The notes under the pieces were generated by a model. That model was not told the DNA's origin, searched no databases, and saw only the letters and a program-made list of their open reading frames with translations. From Rhizobium sp. L51/94 (GTDB lineage Bacteria; Pseudomonadota; Alphaproteobacteria; Rhizobiales; Rhizobiaceae): a stretch of DNA of 64,000 bases. The position numbers were made by a program, and so were the translations under genes. The stretch is taken from positions 2,598,001 through 2,662,000 of the forward strand of contig NZ_CP072141.1 of NCBI RefSeq assembly GCF_019355555.1, read 5' to 3'. How positions within the stretch are numbered: the stretch's first letter is position 1; every line of letters begins with the position of its first letter. Shown in pieces: positions 45,543 through 54,310 of this stretch.

Positions 45543-46048
45543 AATAACCCGCTTATGACTTTGTGTTCATCCGCAAATGCGCGTCCGAATCAAGTTAGAG
45601 AAGGGGCTTCCCTTCAGTTATCGCAGGCGGCAGCTGATAGTTTGCCGCGCTTGAACACCTACATTCTAAGGAGCAGGCTCTGCTCAGGTACCGACAACGT
45701 GAAGTTGACATCTGCTTCGCTAAGGATTCGTAGGTCACCGTTTCAGATAATGTCATTAGTCTTTGGAATTTCAAGTTGGCAGCCAATTAAAAAACCAAAA
45801 GACAGTTCTTTAGATACCAATCCGGATCCACCTGCGAAATACACTTAGGATTGCAATAAGCGTGAGAAAATCGGCAGAATAACAGGCAGCGGCCTGACAC
45901 TTCTGAATTGCGGCAATAAATATGTTAGCGCCGCATTCAGGCGTTGAAGTTTTCAACGCCTGAAAAAGATGAGGATAAGGGTGACAGCCGCTCGTGACGT
46001 CAACCTGATGTCAACAAAGCCCTATCAATCAACCCCGCGCCAAACTTT
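45543..46048. other. Non-coding stretch between cysNC and the sulfotransferase-like gene
   Basis: A 506-base, relatively AT-rich interval at exactly the place where cysD would be expected. It holds a perfect inverted repeat (45936-45964). The few short frames present look random. No remnant of cysD is recognisable. Confidence 0.5.
45936..45964. repeat. Perfect 13-bp inverted repeat
   Basis: TTCAGGCGTTGAA and TTCAACGCCTGAA separated by a 3-base loop. It lies about 85 bases beyond the stop of the minus-strand sulfotransferase-like gene. No T-run follows on either strand, so it is either a factor-binding palindrome or a terminator relic. Confidence 0.7.
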
Positions 46049-47233
46049 TTACCGGCGGCTGATACCCTTGGCCGCTGACAACGCTGCGCGTACGGGACCC
46101 GTGGCGCGCCATGTCCGGCTTTCGGTGACAGCTCTGAAATCGGCTTCGGCCTTTTCAGCGCGAGCTTGTTCGGTGGAAACCGAAATTTGCAGTTTGGCGG
46201 CTTTGCTTTCGGCGCGCTCTGCCTGCACGCGCAATCCGGATGCTTCATTCGAGAGCCGAGCGGATTCTTGCACCAACGCGGCCACTTCGCTCTTGAGGCG
46301 GGACACTTCGCTCTGCAGACCTTCGGATCCCCCCTTCAACCCGGCTGCTTCGCTTGCAGAACGACCCGCCTCATCAGAAACCCGCGAAAGCTCCGCACGA
46401 ACTCGAGCCAGTTCGCGCCGCAGCGCAAGCATGTCCACTTCGTCATGCCGCAGCGACGCCGGCCCACGGTGCAGCGTCGGTGAAGTCTCCCGTTTGGTCC
46501 CCTCCTCACCGCCGACACGCACCTTAGCAGGATCGGCTATTCGCTCGTGGGCCGAATATGCGAGCTCTGGCGTCACCTCCGGCGGGAGGACAGGCTGGAG
46601 CGCTCTGAAGAGGTATTGCTTGTCCTCGATTATTTTCGGGAAAGCTAGAAAATGGATCGGTATCTCGGCTCTTGCGGCGCGCCAGATCAAGTCGTGGAAC
46701 GACACAGCCAGCAGGCGTGCCTGATCGAGGGGATTGACCGAATAGACTACACCGCCAGGTGTCGTTCCCCAAACTTCCCAACTTTGGTCCAGCTCTGCCA
46801 TCCAGGGAGCCGACTCGTGCATCGCCCGCATTTCTAGGACTGTGCGGCTGGTCGCAGCTTCCACGAGATCGCGAACAGGAATCAAAATTGCGTCCACGGC
46901 GATATGCGGGTTAGCCAGGATTTGTTCAAAATACTGACCGATCCACGGAGACTTCACCACATAGGGCAGGTTCTCTCCGGTTCCGCTGACGATTTCTTCC
47001 AAGCCGGCATTTGCCGTGTCGTCCCACATTACCTGGCCATCTCTGCTGCGCGAGAGAGTGGTATCGAGCCCGAGTTCTGTTAGATAGCGCACCAGAAAAC
47101 TGGTGCCTGCACGCCCGGTGCCAGCAATCAGAAGATGACGCTTTGGCGATTGGTATGAGCCCGCCGCTGGATCGGCTTTAGTTTCGTTCAATCTATTACA
47201 TCCTTTATTGCGCTGATGTAGCGCTGAAAACAA
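46049..47233 (-). CDS. Sulfotransferase-like P-loop protein with C-terminal coiled coil
   Basis: A 394-residue protein. The N-terminal ~210 residues resemble sulfotransferases: HLLIAGTGRAGTSFLVRYL matches the 5'-phosphosulfate-binding loop, and VKSPWIGQYF is the following segment. From about residue 270 it turns into a long coiled coil (LARVRAELSRVSDEAGRSAS, SEVSRLKSEVAALVQESARL) and ends SRTWRATGPVRAAL, a tail common in rhizobial glycosyltransferases and polysaccharide-modifying proteins. It could modify a surface polysaccharide, or the P-loop could be used otherwise. The cysNC gene lies downstream on the same strand after 506 bases. Confidence 0.72.
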   Translation of the reverse strand: MFSALHQRNKGCNRLNETKADPAAGSYQSPKRHLLIAGTGRAGTSFLVRYLTELGLDTTLSRSRDGQVMWDDTANAGLEEIVSGTGENLPYVVKSPWIGQYFEQILANPHIAVDAILIPVRDLVEAATSRTVLEMRAMHESAPWMAELDQSWEVWGTTPGGVVYSVNPLDQARLLAVSFHDLIWRAARAEIPIHFLAFPKIIEDKQYLFRALQPVLPPEVTPELAYSAHERIADPAKVRVGGEEGTKRETSPTLHRGPASLRHDEVDMLALRRELARVRAELSRVSDEAGRSASEAAGLKGGSEGLQSEVSRLKSEVAALVQESARLSNEASGLRVQAERAESKAAKLQISVSTEQARAEKAEADFRAVTESRTWRATGPVRAALSAAKGISRR

Positions 47234-47806
47234 ACGGCAGCCGTATTACGCGGATGGCTGCATGAGACAGGGCACTCACCCGTTCATAAGTTTGACGTGG
47301 CACCAATGTTTTGCCAATTCACGATTTGCGCGAGATATTACGAACGCCTGACAAATTCAATCGTTGGGGAATTGTCAGTTCTCAGCTCCGCGTTAAGCGG
47401 AGAAAAAAACGCATTTCCGAAAAATAATTTTTGCACAGCTGCTGGGCTGAAGGCGGAGATAGGTGGATGTTGTGGTGACAAAACGTGCTGGGATGTTCTG
47501 AAACGGGACAAGGTGTGCTGGATCGGCACAATTTCTTTCACAGTCCGCTCAGGCAGTCGCATTTTGGTACAATGGCGTAAAACCTATAGATATCAGTGGG
47601 ATGCCGGCGTTGGGGGCTGCTTTCGGCCGTCACTTCGTCTTTTCCCATATATTTCGATTTTCGTTCAAATTTGCGTCGATTTTTATTCGAGTTTTATTAC
47701 TGTTTGTCTTTTGTTTTATTCTATTAAGTCCTTAATTTGACTACGTAATTTTGCGTGGGGTAAAAACGTCTGTGGCAATGTCGTCTCCATAACGGGGACG
47801 AAAAAA
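47234..47806. other. AT-rich non-coding stretch upstream of the BTLCP gene
   Basis: A 570-base interval clearly poorer in G+C than its surroundings, especially 47640-47740, which has many T-runs (TTTTATTCGAGTTTTATTAC). A plus-strand open frame (47297-47740) has atypical composition and no family features. The AT-rich part could be a promoter region bound by a Ros/MucR- or H-NS-like protein, or a mark of foreign DNA. Confidence 0.5.
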
Positions 47807-48409
47807 ATGATAACATCCTTGCTGCGCAGAGCCGCCACGGCCGCCGTCATGACACTCAGCCTGATTGGCTTTGCTGAGGCGACACCGGCGACCATGGGGA
47901 TTACCGGAAATGCTGCTCCGCCGATCGGCCACTACGAATTCTGCCGCGACAATCCGAGCGAGTGCGCTTATGCTGGCGGCGACGCCGGTCCTGCAATTCT
48001 CAGCGAAGACCGCTGGAAGACGATCCTCAAGATCAACTACACCGTCAATACGACGATCAAGCCGATGACCGACATGGAACTCTACGGCGTCGAGGAAAAA
48101 TGGGCGATCCCCACTTGGGCCGGCGATTGCGAGGACTACGCGCTGCTGAAGCGCAAGGAGCTCATCGCTGCCGGGTTCTCGCCGTCGGACACGCTGATGA
48201 CAGTGGTTCTGCAGCCAAACGGCGAAGGCCATGCCGTGCTGACAGTGCGCACCGACCATGGCGATTTCATTCTCGACAACATGCGCAACAAGGTCATGCT
48301 CTGGTCGGATACGGAATACACATATCTGAAGCGCGTTTCGGTCGAAAATCCTTCACGCTGGGTCAAGATCCAGGATGGCCGCGCAGTTGCCGTCGGCAGC
48401 GTGAAATAA
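47807..48409 (+). CDS. Transglutaminase-like cysteine peptidase (BTLCP family)
   Basis: A 200-residue exported protein (signal peptide ending AEA). The bacterial transglutaminase-like cysteine peptidase triad is visible: Cys in GDCEDYALLKR, His in NGEGHAVLTV, Asp in FILDNMRN. The family acts in the periplasm; LapG is a distant relative that cleaves a large adhesin under c-di-GMP control. GGGGACG precedes the ATG. A strong terminator follows. The large octad-repeat protein at the left edge is a conceivable but unproven substrate type. Confidence 0.9.
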   Translation: MITSLLRRAATAAVMTLSLIGFAEATPATMGITGNAAPPIGHYEFCRDNPSECAYAGGDAGPAILSEDRWKTILKINYTVNTTIKPMTDMELYGVEEKWAIPTWAGDCEDYALLKRKELIAAGFSPSDTLMTVVLQPNGEGHAVLTVRTDHGDFILDNMRNKVMLWSDTEYTYLKRVSVENPSRWVKIQDGRAVAVGSVK

Positions 48410-48492
48410 GCTTTTGCATAACCGGTCGCCAGCGCGTCGCTGTCGTCCGTCTAGCCCGGTCCGTCCCCGTACTCGTCATTGACCGGCGCTTC

Positions 48493-48528
48493 GAGCCGTT
48501 CCCGCTGTCCCGGGAACGGCTCTTTTTT
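48493..48528 (+). terminator. Strong intrinsic terminator after the BTLCP gene
   Basis: GAGCCGTTCCCG / CGGGAACGGCTC perfect 12-bp stem, 6-base loop, followed by TCTTTTTT, 84 bases past the stop. Confidence 0.88.
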
Positions 48529-48656
48529 GTTTCCAGCCAATGCAGCCGGCGATTAACCCGACGTTAACCATGATGGCGCCAACTGGGTCGTATCGAGACT
48601 CATTCGTATTGTTGCCGGGGCACAAAGCTGCCGGCGGATAAACGAAGGCAAGATCC

Positions 48657-49421
48657 ATGGCCGCCGCCTCCCCGTCGAATACTACCGTGGATAACCACCT
48701 ACCGCTCGTGAGTGGCGGCGTGGCGTGGCGATTGTTTTTCCTGCTGGCTTTGCTGGTCGTCCTGACGATAGCCATTGCCGTCGGTGGACACTGGATCGGC
48801 AGACGGATTTCACTCGCCGGCCACACCACCAGCACACAGACTTTTGCGATCACCATCGGCGAAGACAGCCTGAGGCTGGCGGCAAATACCATCCGCTTCC
48901 CGAGCGAACGCATCGATGGCGTCACCGAGCGTGTCGATCTCTATCTGACGTTTCCCGAGATGCAGGGATACAGCGACGCCAACAGTCAGAATTTCAACGA
49001 TATTTCCCGCTCGTCCTCGCTGGTCTTCCTGCAGCTGACGCAAGGGACGATGTCACGCGACATGTCCGGACGACTGGAGCCGATCTACGCGCATTTGATC
49101 GAGGGCGCCCCATTTTCGGGACCGAACGGACTGACGGCCCATCGGCTTCGGTCCGACGCCGGATATGCCGGCGAGACCCTGCTGACAGCACCGCGGCTCG
49201 GCAAGCCGGACTATGTCGTCCGTTGTCTGCTGCCGTCTTCGCCTGACAAAGCCACCAGCGCAGATTGCCAGAGAGACGTCAAAATCGGTAACGATCTCAG
49301 TCTTCTCTACCGCTTTTCCAGCCGCCTTTTGGGCGACTGGGATCATATTGATGCCGCACTTCAGCAGTTTGTGGAAATGCGCCTGACCCAATCCGCAACA
49401 CCAACGGCTGCCCTTCCCTGA
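48657..49421 (+). CDS. Single-pass membrane protein of unknown function
   Basis: A 254-residue protein with one transmembrane helix near residues 25-47 (RLFFLLALLVVLTIAIAVGG) and a periplasmic domain of about 200 residues. The domain includes SLRLAANTIRFPSERIDGVT, a pattern shared with rhizobial hypotheticals, and a pair of cysteines (VRCLLP, ADCQRD) that may form a disulfide. I know of no function. It precedes a DD-carboxypeptidase gene on the same strand, but a 126-base gap leaves co-transcription open. Confidence 0.75.
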   Translation: MAAASPSNTTVDNHLPLVSGGVAWRLFFLLALLVVLTIAIAVGGHWIGRRISLAGHTTSTQTFAITIGEDSLRLAANTIRFPSERIDGVTERVDLYLTFPEMQGYSDANSQNFNDISRSSSLVFLQLTQGTMSRDMSGRLEPIYAHLIEGAPFSGPNGLTAHRLRSDAGYAGETLLTAPRLGKPDYVVRCLLPSSPDKATSADCQRDVKIGNDLSLLYRFSSRLLGDWDHIDAALQQFVEMRLTQSATPTAALP

Positions 49422-49547
49422 GACGTCGCAAAAGCAGCCAAATCCCGCAACGAACTGTTCATCATAAACCGATTGGTAACGCTACGCCCCTATTATTGCC
49501 CGCAACGGGCGCTCTGGGGAGGTTGCGGCCGGATCGTTGGAATTAAA

Positions 49548-51047
49548 ATGCAAGTGAAGAGTGAAATAGTGCCCAGGTCAATTTTCAGAGCATCGTCGTC
49601 CCGTACCCGTCGGTCTGTCACCAAGATTTGCCTCGGTTTCGCCATGATGGTCTCCGTCATTGCCGTCGCATCGCCGTCAAACGCTGCAAAATATGCTGGG
49701 ATCGTCGTCGATGCGAAGACGGGCAACGTGCTCTATAGCGAGGATGCTGATTCTCTGCGCTATCCGGCGTCTCTGACCAAGATGATGACCCTCTATCTCA
49801 CCTTCGAAGCGCTTGAATCGGGCCGTATCAAGCTTGACACCCAGATACCTTTCTCTGCGCTTGCCTCAGCCCAGGCACCCACCAAACTCGGCGTTCGTCC
49901 CGGCGGCACGATCACCGTCGAACAGGGAATCCTCTCGCTCGTGACGCTGTCGGCCAACGACGCTGCAATGGCGCTTGGCGAATATATCGGCGGCTCCGAG
50001 GAGAAATTCGCCGCGCTGATGAACAACAAGGCGCGCGCGCTCGGCATGACGCGCACGACCTACCGCAATCCGAATGGCCTGCCCAACACCGCGCAGATGA
50101 CCACGGCGCGTGACCAGGCCCGGCTCGGCATCGCCCTTCGCGAGCATTTTCCCCAGTATTACGGCTACTTCTCGACACGCTCCTTCACGTTTGGCAGGCG
50201 CGTGATCGCCAATCACAATCGCCTGGTCGGTTCGGTTCGGGGCGTTGACGGCATCAAGACGGGTTACACACGGGCTGCCGGGTTTAATCTGGTGACGTCT
50301 GCAGAGCTCGAAGGTCGCTCTATCGTCGGCGTCGTGCTCGGTGGCGCCTCTACCCCTGCCCGCGACAACCAGATGCGCAAGCTCGTTGCTACGTATCTGC
50401 CAAAGGCATCGCTGCATGCAGACGCCGGCAAGGCTGTGGCGCAGGTCGCCCAGGTGGCCCCGGAGCGTCCGGCCTTCCAGGCACAGGCGCCTTTGAAACC
50501 GAATGTCGCCGCTGCCGCAGCCCGTATGGCCGCTATGGGCGATGTTCGCCCGCCGGCAAGTGTGCCCACGCCGTCCGGCCGTGACCCGTCGTCCAGCGTC
50601 GCGGCATTCGCCGCAGTCACGCCGACATCGTCCAATCCGCTCGTTGCGACCAAGCCACACAACAAGAATGTACCGCCAAACGACGTCGCCTCGATCGTGC
50701 CGGCCTACGCCCAGTCGTCCAGCGACAGCGATGACGTCGACAGCGTCGTGACTGCATCCACCCGCCCGGCCAAGGCCAATCCACTGGATGACAAGGGACC
50801 CCGCGGGTGGGTAATCCAGGTCGGCGTTTCTCCCAGCAAGGAGATGGCAAGCGATCTCCTCGACAGCGCCAAGAGCAAGGGCGGCAAGTCGCTGCGCTCT
50901 GCAAAGGCCTACACGGTGGCTTTCGGGAGTGGCAACTCTCTCGTCTACCGCGCCCGCTTCGGCGGCTTCGAAGACCAGCGTGAAGCCACCAACGCCTGCA
51001 GCGTCCTCAAGCGCTCCGGTATCAAATGCTGGGCGAGCCTGCAGTAG
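49548..51047 (+). CDS. D-Ala-D-Ala carboxypeptidase with SPOR domain
   Basis: A 499-residue periplasmic protein. N-terminal hydrophobic segment (ICLGFAMMVSVIAVASPSNA) is a signal peptide. The S11 motifs are all present: SLTK (Ser75/Lys78), SAN (135-137) and KTG (237-239). The central 130 residues are Pro/Ala-rich linker. The C-terminal ~75 residues (GWVIQVGVSPSKEMASDLLD) form a SPOR domain that binds denuded septal peptidoglycan, so the enzyme is probably targeted to the division site. The start is ATG 49548, since the upstream codons look non-coding. Confidence 0.93.
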   Translation: MQVKSEIVPRSIFRASSSRTRRSVTKICLGFAMMVSVIAVASPSNAAKYAGIVVDAKTGNVLYSEDADSLRYPASLTKMMTLYLTFEALESGRIKLDTQIPFSALASAQAPTKLGVRPGGTITVEQGILSLVTLSANDAAMALGEYIGGSEEKFAALMNNKARALGMTRTTYRNPNGLPNTAQMTTARDQARLGIALREHFPQYYGYFSTRSFTFGRRVIANHNRLVGSVRGVDGIKTGYTRAAGFNLVTSAELEGRSIVGVVLGGASTPARDNQMRKLVATYLPKASLHADAGKAVAQVAQVAPERPAFQAQAPLKPNVAAAAARMAAMGDVRPPASVPTPSGRDPSSSVAAFAAVTPTSSNPLVATKPHNKNVPPNDVASIVPAYAQSSSDSDDVDSVVTASTRPAKANPLDDKGPRGWVIQVGVSPSKEMASDLLDSAKSKGGKSLRSAKAYTVAFGSGNSLVYRARFGGFEDQREATNACSVLKRSGIKCWASLQ

Positions 51048-51154
51048 GCCGTCTTGCGATGTACTGGCCGATGCCGCGTTCCAGCATCGGTTCTTCGAAT
51101 AGACGCGTAATGTTCGTTCGACCCTGAATTTGTAATGTGTACGGGGAATTTAAA

Positions 51155-51421
51155 ATGGCAGTGAACGAGAACAGTCCGGATATCTCGGTCGGGGGGGGCA
51201 AGGGCAGGCCGAAAGCCTACGCGCTGCACCCTCTCCACGAGGCGGCAATGCGGATCGCCGAAATCGGGCGCGGCCGCTCCCGGTCTAAAACCAAAGACCT
51301 GATCGGTGTACTGTTGTGCCATGGCGCGCGCGCCTGGCGCTATTCGCAGCCCGAAGCACGCATCCATCTGCATGTCTCGACCATCAACAGACAGGCGCCA
51401 GTGCTGATGCGGCTTCGCTAA
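51155..51421 (+). CDS. Small hypothetical protein with a G8 tract near its start
   Basis: An 88-residue basic protein. A run of eight G at 51191-51198 encodes part of VGGGKG, codons 13-18. The rest (KAYALHPLHEAAMRIAEIGR, RSRSKTKDLIGVLLCHGARA) is weakly helical and not similar to anything I know. The gene may be real: the ATG follows AATTTAAA and the frame is clean to a stop 1 base before the convergent DUF1489 gene. Confidence is moderate. Confidence 0.45.
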   Translation: MAVNENSPDISVGGGKGRPKAYALHPLHEAAMRIAEIGRGRSRSKTKDLIGVLLCHGARAWRYSQPEARIHLHVSTINRQAPVLMRLR

Positions 51422-51422
51422 T

Positions 51423-51860
51423 TCAGAGAAGACCGAGTTCGATGAGTTCGCGGCGAAGCTCCGCGGGCATCTCGGCAACGTCAGCACCGAGGCTGTGCAG
51501 GTCGCGCGGAACGTCTTCCTCGGTTAGGTAGCGCCAGCCCTGGAAAGGCCGGCGCGGTTGGCTGGTGGTCTCGATGACTTCCGGACCGAGGATAAGCCTG
51601 CAGCGCGAAATACCCTCCCCGTCGGTAAAGCTGACGACATCCAGGAGCTTCTGGCGGGCCTGGACCTGGCCCTTGATCACCCAGTATAGCGAACCACCGT
51701 CCACTAGCTCCGCAATGCGTTTCGGCACCATCCGGGTCGTGTGCACGCTGTGCGGTTCGAGACCGGCGGCAAGCGCGGTCAGCGAGCTCTCGGCAACCCA
51801 TTCGCGCAAGTCATCGATAGAATCGGCGCCGACGCAGAGTTTGATCATATGCAAAGCCAT
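51423..51860 (-). CDS. DUF1489-family protein
   Basis: A 145-residue DUF1489 protein, a small family conserved in alphaproteobacteria. Hallmarks are IKLCVGADSIDDL near the N-terminus, HTTRMVPKR, GGSLYWVIKG, LILGPEVIETTSQPRRPFQG and the C-terminal WRYLTEEDVPRDL. The name is all that is known; function is not established. There is no signal peptide. Confidence 0.9.
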   Translation of the reverse strand: MALHMIKLCVGADSIDDLREWVAESSLTALAAGLEPHSVHTTRMVPKRIAELVDGGSLYWVIKGQVQARQKLLDVVSFTDGEGISRCRLILGPEVIETTSQPRRPFQGWRYLTEEDVPRDLHSLGADVAEMPAELRRELIELGLL

Positions 51861-51921
51861 GCGGCCGTTTCAAATCCTTTTGGCCGGCAGCGTCAAGCCT
51901 TTCCGGACGGCATCCACAAGC

Positions 51922-53328
51922 TCAGCACTCGACCACGTTGACGGCCAGTCCGCCTGTGGAGGTTTCCTTGTATTTCTCGCTCATGTCGTAGCCTGTCTGG
52001 CGCATGGTCTCGATACAGGCGTCGAGCGGGACGAAGTGCTGCCCATCGCCCTTCAGCGCCAGCGAAGCGGCGGTCACCGCCTTCACCGCACCCAGCGCGT
52101 TGCGCTCGATGCAGGGCACCTGCACGAGGCCCGCAATCGGGTCGCAGGTCATGCCGAGGTGGTGCTCCAGGGCAATCTCGGCGGCGTTCTCGATCTGCTC
52201 CGGCGAGCCTCCCATGACGGCAGCAAGCCCCGCTGCGGCCATCGCCGCTGCCGACCCCACCTCGCCCTGACAGCCCACCTCGGCGCCGGAAATCGACGCA
52301 TTGTGCTTGATGATGCCGCCGATGGCCGCTGCCGTCAGCAGATAGTCGCGGATACCGCGCTCGTCGGCATCGTCGTGGAAATGGGTGTAGTAGCGGATCG
52401 TTGCCGGGATGACGCCGGCAGCACCGTTGGTGGGGGCCGTGACGACGCGGCCGCCGGACGCATTCTCCTCGTTGACAGCCATCGCGTAGACGCTGAGCCA
52501 GTCGTTGGCGAGCAGCGGATTGATGCGGTTGCTCCGCCATTCCTCTTCGAGCTTGGTGTGGATGGTGCGCGCCCGACGACGGACGTTGAGCCCGCCGGGC
52601 ATAATGCCCTCGCCCTTGAGGCCGCGGTCGATACAGCTGCTCATGGCCGCCCAGAGCTTGTCGAGCCCGGCATCGAGCTCGGCCGTGGTCATCTTGGTTT
52701 CCTCGTTGGCGCGCTTCATCTGGGCAATTGACAGGCCGGAGCGTTGGGCCATCTCGAGCATCTGCTTGGCGCTGGCAAAGGGAAACGGGATCTTTTCGCC
52801 GGAAACGGGCTTCGCTTTATTGGCCCGCATCTGCGCAAGTTCCGTATCGGTCACAACGAAGCCGCCGCCGACGGAATAATAAATGCGCCTGACGAGCAGC
52901 CGGTCGTCCTTGTCGAATGCCGAGAAGCTCATGCCGTTGGCATGGCCGGGCAGCGGCGTCTTCTTGTCAAACACCAGGTCGGTCTTGGGCTGGAAGCCGT
53001 AGGTCGGGTGGCCGGGGGGCGATATCTGGCCACTGCGCTCCACCTCGGCAATGATGCCGTCCATACGATCCGGATCGACCGTGTCCGGCTGTTCGCCGGT
53101 AAGGCCGAGGACGACGGCGCGGCCGGTGCCGTGGCCGATGCCGGTAAAAGCCAGCGAGCCGTGCAGGCTGACCTTTATCTGCGCCACATGGACATTCGAG
53201 GACGGGCGCGGCCATTCGCTCGACAGCAGGAGGTCGAGAAACAGGTTGGCTGCCGACATGGGTCCCATCGTGTGCGAACTCGATGGACCGACACCGATCT
53301 TGAAGACGTCGAAGACGGAGAGAAACAT
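51922..53328 (-). CDS. sdaA: L-serine ammonia-lyase (4Fe-4S, single-chain)
   Basis: A 468-residue L-serine dehydratase, converting L-serine to pyruvate and ammonia with a 4Fe-4S cluster. The N-terminal domain starts [24 protein letters not shown]; the catalytic domain includes [17 protein letters not shown], and [21 protein letters not shown] contains two of the cluster cysteines. The last residues end VVEC with the third cysteine. Full length. A 211-base gap separates it from the divergent DUF599 gene. Confidence 0.95.
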   Translation of the reverse strand: MFLSVFDVFKIGVGPSSSHTMGPMSAANLFLDLLLSSEWPRPSSNVHVAQIKVSLHGSLAFTGIGHGTGRAVVLGLTGEQPDTVDPDRMDGIIAEVERSGQISPPGHPTYGFQPKTDLVFDKKTPLPGHANGMSFSAFDKDDRLLVRRIYYSVGGGFVVTDTELAQMRANKAKPVSGEKIPFPFASAKQMLEMAQRSGLSIAQMKRANEETKMTTAELDAGLDKLWAAMSSCIDRGLKGEGIMPGGLNVRRRARTIHTKLEEEWRSNRINPLLANDWLSVYAMAVNEENASGGRVVTAPTNGAAGVIPATIRYYTHFHDDADERGIRDYLLTAAAIGGIIKHNASISGAEVGCQGEVGSAAAMAAAGLAAVMGGSPEQIENAAEIALEHHLGMTCDPIAGLVQVPCIERNALGAVKAVTAASLALKGDGQHFVPLDACIETMRQTGYDMSEKYKETSTGGLAVNVVEC

Positions 53329-53539
53329 GAAAACCTGCAGATAGGAGGAACGGCTGCAACGAAGCTATGTCAACGACATCACGGGCCACGGCGACCCACC
53401 GACATCGGATGGGATGACAGCGACATTACGACACTGCGGCCATGGTTCAAAGATAAGATGCGCGCAGCACTCCTTCAACATTGCACTTGCGGCCGTCATG
53501 GCTAGTGTCGGGGCTTGAACAGCCCTGGGGACCCGCTTG

Positions 53540-54232
53540 ATGTCGACCGCCGATTTTGCCGCCTTGGCACTTTTCATCTTTCTCTGGATAGCCCTCAACT
53601 GGATCACCAGCAGTTCGAGGTTCTTCAACCGCATCAGCCTGACGCAGGCGATGATCGAGCGCCGGCGCGAATGGATCTACAATTCGCTGCGCCGCGACCT
53701 GAAGATGATCGATACCCAGATCCTTGCAGGCCTGCAGAACGGAACCGGATTTTTCGCCTCGACCTCCATCTTCGCGATCGGCGGCTGTTTTGCGCTGCTC
53801 GGCGCCACCGACAAGGTCAATGCCTTCTTTGCCGACCTGCCCTATGTCTTCAACGGCAGTCGGACCACCTTCGAATTGAAGGTCGCCGGCCTCGCTGGCC
53901 TGTTCGGCTATGCCTTCTTCAAGTTCGGTTGGGCATACCGCCTGTTCAACTATTGCACGATCCTCTACGGCGCCATCCCGATGATGGGCGATGTCGACAA
54001 GGACCCGGCATTGACGCGCCGCGCCGCCGAGCGCGTCATCCACATGAACATCATCGCGGCCCGCAATTTCAACGCCGGCCTGCGGGCGATCTTTCTCTCC
54101 ATAGGTTATCTCGGCTGGTTCGTCAGTCCCTATGTGTTCATGGTCACCACCCTTTTCATCATCGTCGTCCTCATACGCCGCCAATTCTTCTCCGACGCTC
54201 GGCTTGCCATCATGGATATCGATGTGCCTTGA
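53540..54232 (+). CDS. DUF599-family membrane protein
   Basis: A 230-residue protein with about four hydrophobic segments, matching DUF599, an alphaproteobacterial-type membrane protein family. Typical are the N-terminal FIFLWIALNWITSSSRFFNR, RRREWIYNSLRRDLKMIDTQ, and RRAAERVIHMNIIAARNFNAGLRAIF (quoted in part). Function is unknown. The start is ATG 53540; a TTG 1 codon earlier is possible. It is divergent from sdaA. Confidence 0.85.
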   Translation: MSTADFAALALFIFLWIALNWITSSSRFFNRISLTQAMIERRREWIYNSLRRDLKMIDTQILAGLQNGTGFFASTSIFAIGGCFALLGATDKVNAFFADLPYVFNGSRTTFELKVAGLAGLFGYAFFKFGWAYRLFNYCTILYGAIPMMGDVDKDPALTRRAAERVIHMNIIAARNFNAGLRAIFLSIGYLGWFVSPYVFMVTTLFIIVVLIRRQFFSDARLAIMDIDVP

Positions 54233-54310
54233 AATCGCCGCGCTTGTCCTATTTCCGGGAACATCTTCTGCTGCGGCCGATGAACACTGTTTCCCGGAAA
54301 GGATGAGTTG

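Noticed and set aside
45595..45786. 63-codon frame in the gap beyond cysNC
   Set aside because: No start context, family or conservation clue; treated as chance.
43620..47233. Nodulation (nodPQ) locus
   Set aside because: The CysN-CysC fusion resembles NodQ, but there is no nodP/cysD, no nod box that I can see and no other nod genes, so a nodulation role is not supported.
47297..47740. 147-codon plus-strand frame in the AT-rich interval
   Set aside because: No ribosome site, mixed composition and no family resemblance; it looks like chance open frame in AT-rich DNA.
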